A stretch of DNA of 64,000 nt, from assembly GCA_012269745.1 (NCBI GenBank), contig JAAXJR010000012.1:1-64000 (forward strand). The letters are read 5' to 3'. The position numbers and the translations under genes were made by a program. The notes below the pieces were generated by a model that saw only the letters and a list, made by a program, of their open reading frames with translations, did no database searches and was not told where the DNA came from. Below, in pieces: positions 15,227 through 24,337 of this stretch; the first letter of the stretch is position 1, and every line of letters begins with the position of its first letter. The DNA comes from Flavobacteriales bacterium (GTDB lineage: Bacteria; Bacteroidota; Bacteroidia; Flavobacteriales; Schleiferiaceae).

Positions 15227-16641
15227 TGTCGAATTACAGTCACTTTTTGGACCGACCAATTTTTAAAGAAATTGGACAGGCAGCCGACCGCCTCGGTTTG
15301 GAGTGCTATGTCGTGGGTGGCTATGTCAGGGACCGACTTATCGAGCGCCCTACCAAGATGGACCTCGATTTTGTCACGGTGGGCTCGGGCATAGCGCTGG
15401 CAAAAGAAGTACGAAAAGGCTTCGAGAAAAAGCCGAAACTAAGCGTTTTCAAAAGCTTCGGCACCGCTCACATGAATTATCAGGGAGTTGACCTTGAATT
15501 CGTAGGCGCTCGCAAAGAAAGCTACAAAAGAAACAGCCGTAACCCTATCGTTGAGGACGGCACCTTAGAAGACGACCAAAATCGACGTGACTTCACCATC
15601 AACGCCATGGCGATTTGTTTGAACGAAAGTCGTTGGGGTGAATTGATTGATCCATTTAATGGGGTCGCTGATCTTGAACGAAAGCTCATCAAGACTCCTT
15701 TGAGTCCAGATAAGACCTTTGACGACGACCCACTTCGTATGATGCGCGCTGTTCGATTCGCCGCACAACTAGGCTATCGCATCGATTCTGGCACCTTAAA
15801 ATCCATTCGTGAACATGCTTCAAGACTGAAAATTGTTGCGCCGGAACGCATTAGCGTCGAACTCAATAAAATTATGGAAGTCGACAAACCGTCTTACGGT
15901 CTGGGTCTACTCTTCACTTCTGGCTTGATGAAAGAAATCATGCCCGAAATCTGTGCACTTCAAGGTGTTGAAGAAGTGGAAGGTCATTTACACAAGGACA
16001 ATTTCTACCACACCCTTGAGGTCGTAGATAATCTTGCTCGCACTTCAGAGAATTTATGGCTCAGATGGGCTGCGCTATTGCACGATATCGGCAAGCCAAG
16101 GACTAAAAAATTTATCAAGCCCGCAGGTTGGACCTTTAGAGGCCACGAGTTTGTAGGTAGTAAAATGATCCCAAAGATCTTCAAGCGTTTGCACTTACCA
16201 ACGGATTCACGCATGAAGTACGTACAAAAGATGGTGATGATGAGTTCACGCCCTGCATCTCTAGTAGACGACACCGTGACAGATTCGGCAGTACGCCGTC
16301 TGCTCTTCGATGCCGGCGAGGATGTAGAAGATCTCATGCTGCTTTGCGAAGCCGATTTAACCACCAAAAACGAACGTAAAAAGCGTCGCTATTTGAACAA
16401 TTTCAAGGAGGTACGCTTAAAATTCAAAGAGGTAGAGGAGCGCGATCAAATAAGAAATTTCCAGCCTCCAGTGACCGGCCAGGAAATCATGGAGCACTTC
16501 GGAATTGGCCCATCAAAAATTATCGGAGATATCAAGGAAGCATTAAAAGAAGCCATCCTTGAAGGACATATACCAAATGAAAAAGAAGCTGCCCTAGCGA
16601 AGATGCAGGAGGTGGCAAAAGAACTAGGATTGACGAAATAA
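15226..16641 (+). CDS. cca: CCA tRNA nucleotidyltransferase with HD domain
   Basis: A 471-residue class II nucleotidyltransferase that adds or repairs the 3' CCA end of tRNA. The pol-beta-type head has VVGGYVRD (29-36) and the catalytic DLDF (46-49), followed by RRDFTINAMA (120-129) and the DDPLRMMRAVRFAAQLGY neck. A C-terminal HD domain follows (ALLHDIGKPRTKK, His286-Asp287), as in many bacterial CCA enzymes, where it gives phosphohydrolase activity. Because the window shows no second nucleotidyltransferase of this type, a full CCA-adding role is likely, though split CC- and A-adding enzymes cannot be excluded. Confidence 0.94.
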   Translation: MSNYSHFLDRPIFKEIGQAADRLGLECYVVGGYVRDRLIERPTKMDLDFVTVGSGIALAKEVRKGFEKKPKLSVFKSFGTAHMNYQGVDLEFVGARKESYKRNSRNPIVEDGTLEDDQNRRDFTINAMAICLNESRWGELIDPFNGVADLERKLIKTPLSPDKTFDDDPLRMMRAVRFAAQLGYRIDSGTLKSIREHASRLKIVAPERISVELNKIMEVDKPSYGLGLLFTSGLMKEIMPEICALQGVEEVEGHLHKDNFYHTLEVVDNLARTSENLWLRWAALLHDIGKPRTKKFIKPAGWTFRGHEFVGSKMIPKIFKRLHLPTDSRMKYVQKMVMMSSRPASLVDDTVTDSAVRRLLFDAGEDVEDLMLLCEADLTTKNERKKRRYLNNFKEVRLKFKEVEERDQIRNFQPPVTGQEIMEHFGIGPSKIIGDIKEALKEAILEGHIPNEKEAALAKMQEVAKELGLTK

Positions 16642-16642
16642 T

Positions 16643-17182
16643 ATGGAGTTTTTCTTACGCGTTATCGCGGACACAAACGACACAGTTTTAAAAGAAGTGC
16701 GCATCAGAGGCGGTGCTTCTATGATGAAATTGCACGAGCATATCTTCACTGAATTTGGACTAAACCCAGGCGAGATGGCCAGCTTTTACTACAGCAATGC
16801 CAATTGGGACCAGGGAGATGAGCTTCCTATGTTCGCCATGGACGACAATATGCCATCAATGGACGGCACCTCGGTAGAGCAGTTTTTCTCTGATACTAAA
16901 AACGGCCTCTACGTCTACAATTTCTTAGACATGAACATCTTTTATTTAGAGGTAGTAAAAACTGAAGAGGAAGAAGGCTTCGAAGATTTTGTTGTACTGT
17001 CGAGTGTTGGCGAACTTCCAGAGACTGCGCAAGACACACCTTCCGCGACATCTTCAAAAGACCCAGGCGAAATGACTGAGGCCGAACTCAACGCGCTTTA
17101 TGGTCTAGACGATCTTGATAGTGGCGCACTTCCAAAAGAAGACGACGAGCAAGAGGACGATCCTTACGGATACGATTACTAA
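16643..17182 (+). CDS. Plasmid pRiA4b ORF-3-like (IS1096 passenger-like) family protein
   Basis: A 179-residue cytosolic protein with the pattern of the pRiA4b ORF-3 family: FFLRVIADTNDTVLKEVRIR, then LHEHIFTEFGL, SFYYSNANWDQGDE and a YVYNFLDMNIFYLEV strand. A strongly acidic, low-complexity tail follows (about residues 125-179, ending DDEQEDDPYGYDY). Family members were first seen in mobile elements, but many Bacteroidota carry chromosomal copies. It starts 1 nt after the cca stop, with no terminal repeats nearby, so it looks like a resident gene rather than an element. Function is unknown. Confidence 0.8.
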   Translation: MEFFLRVIADTNDTVLKEVRIRGGASMMKLHEHIFTEFGLNPGEMASFYYSNANWDQGDELPMFAMDDNMPSMDGTSVEQFFSDTKNGLYVYNFLDMNIFYLEVVKTEEEEGFEDFVVLSSVGELPETAQDTPSATSSKDPGEMTEAELNALYGLDDLDSGALPKEDDEQEDDPYGYDY

Positions 17183-17463
17183 AAGTGAATGGCGAGGATG
17201 CGCTCAACAGGCACGCGAATCTTTCCTTTTAGATAAATCTCGTTATTGTAGTGTAACCATATGGTGGTATGGACCTGATACACTTCCACTCCTGTGTTGA
17301 ACTGAATAAGGACCTTTTGGTGCTTTAGATTCCCCAAATAGGTCGCTTTGTGAATGGCCTCAGCGCGCTTATGAATATCACGTTCTGAGGTAAGAACTTC
17401 ACCCAACTCATAGTTCAGCTGGGCGGTCTCTATTCTCGAAATGTCTACTGGACTGCGGTGCAT
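17179..17463 (-). CDS. Conserved-looking small hypothetical protein
   Basis: A 94-residue protein I do not recognise. The first half is helical (AQLNYELGEVLTSERDIHKRAEAIHKA in outline), the second half is beta-rich (KVLIQFNTGVEVYQVHTTIWLHY in outline, then IYLKGKIRVPVERILAIHF). No signal peptide or membrane helix. Its 3' end overlaps the end of the pRiA4b-like gene by 4 nt in convergent orientation, and its start faces miaA, 60 nt away. Codon use is like the neighbours, and no other long frame competes for this stretch, so I take it as real. Confidence 0.7.
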   Translation of the reverse strand: MHRSPVDISRIETAQLNYELGEVLTSERDIHKRAEAIHKATYLGNLKHQKVLIQFNTGVEVYQVHTTIWLHYNNEIYLKGKIRVPVERILAIHF

Positions 17464-17523
17464 GGTTATTCAAAGTGGTTCTATCAAATTACGTATTTTC
17501 AACCAAAATTCCAAAAGCGCTCA

Positions 17524-18429
17524 ATGTCTAAGAAGTACCTCATCAACATATGTGGACCTACCGCGGTAGGAAAAACAGGGGTAGCCTTGTATTGGGCAGA
17601 AAAGTTGGGATGTCCAATTCTCTCCACGGATAGCCGCCAGTGCTATAGGGAATTGGCCATCGGAAGCGCACCTCCTTCCGCAGAGGAAATGCAGCGCGCC
17701 GATCATCATTTCATCGCCGACCGAAGCATTCATGATCCGATTACTGCGGGCGAATACGAACGATTTGCACTGGATAGATTGCAGACTCTCTTCAATAAGA
17801 ATAAAGTCGTAATTGCTGTGGGTGGCTCCGGGATGTATATCGATGCCCTTCTCAATGGCTTAGACCCCCTACCCACCGATACCGACGTTAAGGCAGGTTT
17901 AGACAAACAATTTGCTGCGGACGGTCTCGCACCATTGGTAGCTAAACTCCAAGAACTTGACCCAGCATACGCCGACAAAGTCGATCTAAGTAACCCGAGG
18001 AGGGTGATCAGAGCACTAGAGGTCATTATGGCTTCAGGCATAAAGTATTCTGAGCAACTCAGCAATACTCCCAAGCAGCGGCCGTTTGAAATAGTGAATT
18101 GGGTATTGAATATGGACAGGGATCAATTGTACGACCGAATAAATAGACGTGTCCACCTCATGATTGCAGACGGTCTTGAGGCTGAAGCCAGATCGCTAGA
18201 ATCTCATGCACACCTTCTCAGCCTCCAAACCGTTGGGTACCGAGAATGGTGGCCCTATTTTAAGGGAGAATACGACCTAGACCGCACCATTGAGCTCATC
18301 CAACAATACAGTCGTCGCTATGCCAAAAGACAATTGACGTATTTCAAGCGCTTCGAAAGTGCTTTATGGCTCGATCCAAACGACATTAACAGCCAAGAGG
18401 AATCTTTGCGCAAAGCAGGGGTGTTGTGA
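17524..18429 (+). CDS. miaA: tRNA dimethylallyltransferase
   Basis: A 301-residue MiaA that adds a dimethylallyl group to A37 of tRNAs reading UNN codons. The P-loop is GPTAVGKT (residues 11-18), followed by the substrate motif STDSRQCYRELAIGSAPPS and GGSGMYIDALLNGLDPLP. The conserved region YSRRYAKRQLTYFKR near the C-terminus is present. The start at 17524 is chosen because the P-loop normally lies about 10 residues in; an in-frame ATG at 17458 would add 22 residues with no family match. LpxK starts within the last codons. Downstream in the same cell MtaB modifies a different A37 derivative. Confidence 0.96.
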   Translation: MSKKYLINICGPTAVGKTGVALYWAEKLGCPILSTDSRQCYRELAIGSAPPSAEEMQRADHHFIADRSIHDPITAGEYERFALDRLQTLFNKNKVVIAVGGSGMYIDALLNGLDPLPTDTDVKAGLDKQFAADGLAPLVAKLQELDPAYADKVDLSNPRRVIRALEVIMASGIKYSEQLSNTPKQRPFEIVNWVLNMDRDQLYDRINRRVHLMIADGLEAEARSLESHAHLLSLQTVGYREWWPYFKGEYDLDRTIELIQQYSRRYAKRQLTYFKRFESALWLDPNDINSQEESLRKAGVL

Positions 18430-19418
18430 GCATGTATGTAAATCCCTTAAATCCACTCGGGTTCGTTCTCGGAGCATGCTATTTAGTCGGGCAGAAAATT
18501 GATCGTGCGAGGCGTTCAACTCATGCTAAACATGCCACATATCCGACCATTTGTGTAGGGAACTTTCAAGCGGGAGGAACAGGTAAAACTCCGGCAACTA
18601 TTTGGGTTGCTAAGCAATTGGAGTCGCTCGGCTATTCCCCTATAATCCTCATTCGAGGCTACAAAGGTTCGGTTAAAAAAAGCGTCGTTGTTGACCGCAA
18701 TGATGCCTATACTTACGGGGACGAGGCTATATTACATGCACAGCAATTCCCTACTATAGTGGGTAAGAATCGTGTTGAAAGTGCCTTGCTTGCTCTGGCC
18801 ATTGCGGGCGATAAGAAAGTTTTGGTGATGGACGACGGATTGCAACACTACGAGCTGCTCAAAGACTTTAGTATCGTTTGTCAAAAGAGCCAACGATTTG
18901 AACTAGACCACATGTTGCCCATGGGTCGTTTGCGTGAAATTCCACATACCAATTTCAATGCAATCCTGTCACAAATAGATGAAGCAGGATACCAACCCGT
19001 AGAATCTTGGAAAGGGATACCCGAATACACCTTTGAACGGAAAACCGCTTTTGTATCTGGAAGTAAGGAGCAAGGATTGGTAGTTTGCGGTGTAGCGAAC
19101 CCGGATGATTGCCTGTACCAAATTCAGAAAGCAGGCGGATTCGTTGGAGATGAAATGAAATTTCGGGACCATCATCGATACAATACGGTAGACCTCGCTC
19201 GTATTGAAAAGGCTTCTAAGAAATACGACTACCGCGTGCATTGTACCGCAAAAGATGCTGTGAAGTTGGCACCCCTAATTCAGGCAGAAAAAAGCCCTAT
19301 TAGGCTTAGTGTTTGGGATGTTGAGATTCAGCCTGTTAGCGATGTTCAACCGCTCCTTGATGCCATGGTGGCAAAGATTGAGGAAGTGTATGAAAATCGG
19401 TCACAAAAACAGGCCTAA
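18426..19418 (+). CDS. lpxK: Tetraacyldisaccharide 4'-kinase
   Basis: A 330-residue inner-membrane-associated kinase that phosphorylates the 4' position of the lipid A precursor. After a hydrophobic N-terminal stretch (LGFVLGACYLV), the P-loop reads GGTGKTP (residues 50-56) and the family motif ILIRGYKGSVKKS follows; VLVMDDGLQHY is the second characteristic motif. The GTG at 18426 overlaps the miaA stop by 4 nt; an ATG two codons later (18432) is an alternative. It shows that the organism makes lipid A, consistent with the other envelope genes here. Confidence 0.95.
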   Translation: MSMYVNPLNPLGFVLGACYLVGQKIDRARRSTHAKHATYPTICVGNFQAGGTGKTPATIWVAKQLESLGYSPIILIRGYKGSVKKSVVVDRNDAYTYGDEAILHAQQFPTIVGKNRVESALLALAIAGDKKVLVMDDGLQHYELLKDFSIVCQKSQRFELDHMLPMGRLREIPHTNFNAILSQIDEAGYQPVESWKGIPEYTFERKTAFVSGSKEQGLVVCGVANPDDCLYQIQKAGGFVGDEMKFRDHHRYNTVDLARIEKASKKYDYRVHCTAKDAVKLAPLIQAEKSPIRLSVWDVEIQPVSDVQPLLDAMVAKIEEVYENRSQKQA

Positions 19419-19437
19419 AAAGCGTAAATTAGCGCTC

Positions 19438-19445
19438 TAAATTTC
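19438..19445 (+). promoter_or_regulatory. Likely -7 box of gatB
   Basis: TAAATTTC is one mismatch from TAnnTTTG and ends 6 nt before the gatB ATG at 19452, the same close spacing as at several other genes here. Confidence 0.3.
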
Positions 19446-19451
19446 CCTTGG

Positions 19452-20906
19452 ATGTCTAGTATTTACGATACATACGAACCGGTTATTGGTATTGAAGTTC
19501 ACGTGCAGCTCAGCACGCAGAGTAAGGCATACTGTGGTGATGCTACCGCCTATGGTGCCTCCCCTAATACTCAGGTAAGCCCGATCAGCTTGGGCCATCC
19601 AGGTACTCTTCCTGTGTTCAATAAAGCAGTGATGAACTATGCCGTGAAGTTGGGTATTGCCTGTGACTGTACCATTCGTGAGCGCAATGAATTTGCGCGT
19701 AAGAACTACTTCTATGCAGATTTGCCGAAGGGGTATCAGATTACGCAGGACACCACACCTATCTGTACCGAAGGATTTGTGCGCATCAAAGATGCCGAGG
19801 GCAATGACAAGAAAATCAACCTGACCCGTATCCACATGGAAGAGGATTCAGGCAAGAGTGTGCACGACATCGACCCGTTCAACACACTGGTGGATCTAAA
19901 CCGTGCAGGCATTCCTCTTTTAGAGATTGTATCGGAGCCAGAGATTAAGAATGGCGAAGAAGCTTATAGCTACTTGAGTGAGATCAGAAAATTGGTCCGT
20001 TACCTAGATATTTCTGATGGAAACATGGAGGAAGGTTCGCTTCGTGCGGATTTGAACATCTCCGTTCGCAAGAAAGGCGCGACCAAATTTGGAACGAAAG
20101 TCGAGGTGAAAAACATGAATTCGTTCCGCAACGTACAGAAAGCGATTGACTTTGAGATCATTCGTCAGATTGATTTGATTGAATCGGGGGAAGAAATTCA
20201 TCAGGAAACGCGTACCTACGATGCTGCAAAGAACATCACTATTGGACTTCGTTCAAAAGAAGATGCGCACGACTACCGCTACTTCCCAGAGCCAGATTTA
20301 GTACCTGTTATTGTACCACAAAGCTATGTGGACAGCGTGCGCGAGAACATGCCACCCCTGCCCTACGAGCTGTTTGTGAAGTACACGAGAGAATTGGGCC
20401 TAAGTGAATACGACGCCTATGTCTTAACCGACAGCAAGGCCTTTGCACTGTACTTTGAAGAGGTGATCAAGCATACGACCAACTACAAAGGAGCAACCAA
20501 CCTGCTTATTGGCCCTGTGAAATCGTGGCTGAATGAACAGAGCGTCGAGATTGAAGAATTCCCAATCGCAGCTGTGGCACTCGCGAGCATTCAAACGTTG
20601 GTAGACGAAGAAAAAATTTCGATCTCTACGGCTACTCAGAAATTATTCCCTGCATTATTAGAAGACCCCACGGCCGATGCTGCTGCACTTTGTGAGCAAA
20701 ACGGATGGATCCAACAAGGCGATAGCGACCAGCTGCAAGCGTGGGTAGATCAAGCTTTGGCCGCATATCCAGAAAAGATTGAGGAATACCGCTCCGGTAA
20801 GAAAGGACTTATCGGGCTTTTCATGGGTGAGGTGATGAAGTACAGCCGAGGCAGTGCAGATCCTAAAAAAGCAAGCGCCCTGTTGCGCAGAAAATTGGAT
20901 GCGTAA
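19452..20906 (+). CDS. gatB: Aspartyl/glutamyl-tRNA amidotransferase subunit B
   Basis: A 484-residue GatB, the tRNA-binding and kinase subunit of the GatCAB complex that turns Glu-tRNA(Gln) or Asp-tRNA(Asn) into the amide form. It begins with the typical YEPVIGIEVHVQLSTQSKAYC, has LGHPGTLPVFNKAVMNYAVKLG in outline, CDCTIRERNEFARKNYFYADLPKGYQ in outline, and the C-terminal YqeY-like tail (TATQKLFPALLEDP; ...YSRGSADPKKASALLRRKL in outline). Length is normal. gatA and gatC are not in the window. The next gene's ATG lies inside its last codons. Confidence 0.97.
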   Translation: MSSIYDTYEPVIGIEVHVQLSTQSKAYCGDATAYGASPNTQVSPISLGHPGTLPVFNKAVMNYAVKLGIACDCTIRERNEFARKNYFYADLPKGYQITQDTTPICTEGFVRIKDAEGNDKKINLTRIHMEEDSGKSVHDIDPFNTLVDLNRAGIPLLEIVSEPEIKNGEEAYSYLSEIRKLVRYLDISDGNMEEGSLRADLNISVRKKGATKFGTKVEVKNMNSFRNVQKAIDFEIIRQIDLIESGEEIHQETRTYDAAKNITIGLRSKEDAHDYRYFPEPDLVPVIVPQSYVDSVRENMPPLPYELFVKYTRELGLSEYDAYVLTDSKAFALYFEEVIKHTTNYKGATNLLIGPVKSWLNEQSVEIEEFPIAAVALASIQTLVDEEKISISTATQKLFPALLEDPTADAAALCEQNGWIQQGDSDQLQAWVDQALAAYPEKIEEYRSGKKGLIGLFMGEVMKYSRGSADPKKASALLRRKLDA

Positions 20907-22008
20907 GCTCTGGGGATTACTTGCTGGTCTTGTTTTAGCTTCTTGTACTCAAGAAGAAGGTTCGCTTATTCGCTTTGAGTTAGAAGAAACCGGCAGCTAT
21001 GCGGTTCAGTACCGTGAAGCCGACGGGACGTTCACTGTGATGGACAGCCTCGAGATTATGGGCAGTGACGTTTTTGAAGTTACCTTCGACACACTTCAGA
21101 TGATCAGCTTTCTTCCTCTAGACGGAGAATTACCGGTGGTACATGCTGTAGTTGGACCGAATACCCAAGAACTGACTATTTCAAAAGACGGCTTTATCTC
21201 TGGCGATGCAGAGAACAATTGGCTGGGGACACAGCGTAAAATGCAATTAGACCTCATTGCTTTGATAGACAGTCTTGATGCCATCAAATCTACCTACAAG
21301 GACAGCACCACTTTTAAGGGATTACGTACTATCGACAGTGTGTTCTTCGCTTATGCGGACGGATACAGACAACGCATTCTAGACAGTCTCGTTGCTGCAC
21401 CAGGAAGGTTATCCAACCTAATGACCGTCTACCACAGGATTGGTCAAAATCCAGTGCTTGAATATGGCGTGGACCGAGAGGTACTGCGTGGAGTGAATGA
21501 TGCTTTAACTGAACTGGCACCCGCATCAAATGATGTACTTGCATTTAATATGTGGGTAGAAGAGTTCGAAGAAACCTATGTTTTCACCGCTAAGGTGGCG
21601 GAGAATGCGCAGAAGTTTAGTGTTGGTAGCCCGTTCCCAGAGTTTGCCTTAGAGACGCCGCAAGGTGAGCTCGTTTCGCTCGAGCGCATGTCCCTAGAAA
21701 ATCATGTTGTTGCTATATGGGCCTCGTGGTGCGTTGAGTGCCGCAATGAGCTTAGATCTGTTGCCAAGGAGCACCCTATGGACAACTGGATACTGCTTTC
21801 TATTGACGGTCTTCCGCAACAGCGCAGCCCACTGGGCGAATGGTACGAAGCTATCGTTACCGATGATCTTGGTGGTCAACACCTGAGTGATCTTGGAGGC
21901 AGCCGTAGCGTTATCATAGAAACACTTGGCGTTCAAGAAATGCCGTTGTACTTCAAGGTGGAAAACGGTATCATCACCAAGCGCGTTTCGCGTGTTGACG
22001 ACCTGTAA
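20899..22008 (+). CDS. Thioredoxin-fold lipoprotein (TlpA/DUF4369-like)
   Basis: A 369-residue lipoprotein with a signal peptide ending in lipobox LASC (Cys near residue 16). The first 200 residues are beta-rich then helical, like the DUF4369 domains that precede thioredoxin modules in Bacteroidota. The C-terminal thioredoxin fold has VAIWASWCVECRNEL with Cys278 and Cys281, and a cis-Pro region at EMPLYFKV. It probably acts as a disulfide reductase on the periplasmic side or outer membrane. The ATG at 20899 lies 8 nt inside the gatB coding end, so the two are coupled in translation. Confidence 0.86.
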   Translation: MRKLWGLLAGLVLASCTQEEGSLIRFELEETGSYAVQYREADGTFTVMDSLEIMGSDVFEVTFDTLQMISFLPLDGELPVVHAVVGPNTQELTISKDGFISGDAENNWLGTQRKMQLDLIALIDSLDAIKSTYKDSTTFKGLRTIDSVFFAYADGYRQRILDSLVAAPGRLSNLMTVYHRIGQNPVLEYGVDREVLRGVNDALTELAPASNDVLAFNMWVEEFEETYVFTAKVAENAQKFSVGSPFPEFALETPQGELVSLERMSLENHVVAIWASWCVECRNELRSVAKEHPMDNWILLSIDGLPQQRSPLGEWYEAIVTDDLGGQHLSDLGGSRSVIIETLGVQEMPLYFKVENGIITKRVSRVDDL

Positions 22009-22053
22009 TTCCGGAAATTTCCCGTTATTTGTGTCAGTAAATCACAATAGATC

Positions 22054-24243
22054 GTGAGAGGAATTTACCTACCCCTTTTCTTAGTGTTTTCGCTGTCTTT
22101 AGCAGGACAAGCGGGGCCGCATGTTCATGCTAACAAAATTGATGAGAAGGTTACTGTCGATGGTTTACTCGATGAAGCCTTTTGGCAGAACGCAGGAACC
22201 GCCTCAGACTTTATTCAATACTTCCCGAACGATAGCGTTAATGCCGCACTAGAAACTGAGGTGAAACTCGCCTATGACGATGATTTCCTATATGTAGGAA
22301 TCATTGCGCAATCTGCAGGTCCGAACTACGTCATTAGCTCGCTTCAACGCGATTTCCGCGGAACGCAGAACGATAACGTCACATTGATGTTCGACACGTT
22401 TAAGGATGGAAATATCGCCTTTGCCTTTGGGGTCACACCCTATGGGGTTCAGCGCGAGGTATTGATTTCTGGAGGTGGCGCGCAGATTTCCGGATTCAAT
22501 ACCTCTTGGGATGTAAAATGGACCGCTGAAGCCAAGCGTTACGACGACCACTACGTGGTAGAAATGGCCATACCTTTCTATTCCTTGAAATTCATCGAGG
22601 GAGACAATACCTGGAGATTTAGAGCGTACCGATTCGACATTCAAAGCAACGAGCGTTCGACTTGGGTACGTGTTCCACAGAACCAGTTGCTATCTAATCT
22701 CGCTTATATGGGTACGCTCGAATTTGAAGAGCCGCTGGGCAAACCTGCATTCCCGTTCTCCTTTATCCCCTATGCTGCCTATGCTGGAGTGCGCGACGAA
22801 GGGGCTACAAGTCTGACAGGCGTTCGCAACATTGGATTGGATGCTAAAGTTCCCATTGGCGATGCACTAAATATGGACCTAACCATCAACCCGGATTTTA
22901 GTAGTGCCGAAGCAGATGACCTACAAACAAATTTGACCAGATTCGAATTAAGACTTCCTGAAAAACGTCAATTCTTTATTGATAACAGCGACCTGTTCGG
23001 ATCCTTCGGTAATTACTTTAGAGAGGCGCGTCCTTTCTTCTCAAGAAGAATAGGTCTAGCGACGGATACCGCTGGAAATTTGGTCCAGAATAGAATTCTA
23101 GGTGGCGCAAGACTTAGCGGAAAATTGGACGAGAATTGGCGCTTGGGCATTTTAGATATTCAAACCGCTTCATCGCCTGAACAAGGTATCGCTGGATATA
23201 ACAACAGCATGGTTGCTATTCAGCGAAAACTGTTTGCCAGGGACAACATTGGCGCTTTCATTGTGAACCGTCAGCTCACTTCAGGAGACACCTCAGTTAC
23301 ACCATACAACCGTGTGATTGGCGCAGATTACAACCTTGCCTCTGCAGACAATACCTGGGCAGGTAAGTTTTATTGGCATAAGAGCTTTGTTGAAGACAAT
23401 CCAGATGCTACTTCTAGTGCCGAAGCCGTTATCACTCGTAACTCACGCAACTGGGTATTCGTGACCGATTTTGTGAAAGTCGACCAAGATTTCCAAGCTG
23501 ACCTGGGCTTTGTACCCCGTACCGATTTCTTTAAAATGGGCCTAGCAGCGACTCGTCACTTCTATCCGGATAACAAATACATCAGCCGTCACAGCCTGAT
23601 GCTACTGAATATCAACTATTGGAAGCCAACACTCGATTGGAGGTACACGGATCACACCAATTGGTTAGAACATCAGATTTACTTTAAAGACCAAAGTCGT
23701 CTTCGCAGCAGGGCGCTGGACAATTACATTTATTTATTCGGCGATTTTGATCCTACCCGAACTGAAGGTGCCACACCGCTGCCAGCGGATGTAGGCTACC
23801 GCTTCTACCAATATAATGGAGAGTACACTTCAAATACTGCCAACCTACTGACCTACCAGGTAAATACCACCCTGGGCCAATTCTTCAATGGACAACGCTA
23901 CAGCATTGGTGGTCGCATAGGTTACCGCTGGCAACCTTGGGTGAGTACCTCTATCAATGTGAACTATGACGGTATCCGATTACCGGAGCCCTACGCTTCT
24001 GCAAACCTTTGGCTGATCACACCGAGAATCAATGTTACCTTCTCTAAGTCAGTATTCTGGAGCACGCTCATACAATACAGCAATCAGCAAGATAACTTCG
24101 GCATAAATTCTCGCCTACAATGGCGATTTGCGCCGCTCTCTGATCTCTTCATCGTCTACAATGACAACTATTACTCCAGCGACTTCACCCCGCGTTTAAG
24201 GACCATTAACCTTAAATTGAGTTATTGGTTGAATACCAAATAG
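22054..24243 (+). CDS. DUF5916 outer-membrane protein with CBM9-like domain
   Basis: A 729-residue exported protein. A signal peptide (LPLFLVFSLSLAGQA) is followed by a carbohydrate-binding family 9-like sandwich (about 25-190; IDEKVTVDGLLDEAFWQNA, FLYVGIIAQ, WDVKWTAEAKRYDDHYVVE in outline), then a DUF5916 region of alternating aromatic beta-strands to the C-terminus (ending LKLSYWLNTK), which fits an outer-membrane barrel. Role unknown; linked to envelope or glycan handling by the CBM9-like part only. The start is a GTG at 22054. A strong bidirectional terminator follows. Confidence 0.85.
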   Translation: MRGIYLPLFLVFSLSLAGQAGPHVHANKIDEKVTVDGLLDEAFWQNAGTASDFIQYFPNDSVNAALETEVKLAYDDDFLYVGIIAQSAGPNYVISSLQRDFRGTQNDNVTLMFDTFKDGNIAFAFGVTPYGVQREVLISGGGAQISGFNTSWDVKWTAEAKRYDDHYVVEMAIPFYSLKFIEGDNTWRFRAYRFDIQSNERSTWVRVPQNQLLSNLAYMGTLEFEEPLGKPAFPFSFIPYAAYAGVRDEGATSLTGVRNIGLDAKVPIGDALNMDLTINPDFSSAEADDLQTNLTRFELRLPEKRQFFIDNSDLFGSFGNYFREARPFFSRRIGLATDTAGNLVQNRILGGARLSGKLDENWRLGILDIQTASSPEQGIAGYNNSMVAIQRKLFARDNIGAFIVNRQLTSGDTSVTPYNRVIGADYNLASADNTWAGKFYWHKSFVEDNPDATSSAEAVITRNSRNWVFVTDFVKVDQDFQADLGFVPRTDFFKMGLAATRHFYPDNKYISRHSLMLLNINYWKPTLDWRYTDHTNWLEHQIYFKDQSRLRSRALDNYIYLFGDFDPTRTEGATPLPADVGYRFYQYNGEYTSNTANLLTYQVNTTLGQFFNGQRYSIGGRIGYRWQPWVSTSINVNYDGIRLPEPYASANLWLITPRINVTFSKSVFWSTLIQYSNQQDNFGINSRLQWRFAPLSDLFIVYNDNYYSSDFTPRLRTINLKLSYWLNTK

Positions 24244-24294
24244 GAAGATTCGAGGACCGATTCATCTCGCTACTTATGTGGGAATTTCACCTAT

Positions 24295-24327
24295 AAAAAA
24301 GCCGCTCCCTGTGGGAGCGGCTTTTTT
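24295..24327. terminator. Bidirectional rho-independent terminator
   Basis: A perfect 15-bp inverted repeat (24295-24309 with 24313-24327), 3-nt loop, A-run on one side and T-run on the other. It serves the DUF5916 gene (plus) and the YfiT-like gene (minus). Confidence 0.95.
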
Positions 24328-24337
24328 AGTTCTATAA

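Noticed and set aside
16643-17182. An insertion sequence or transposon because of the IS1096-passenger-like family name
   Set aside because: No transposase, inverted repeats or target duplications flank it, and it lies tightly in an operon-like order.
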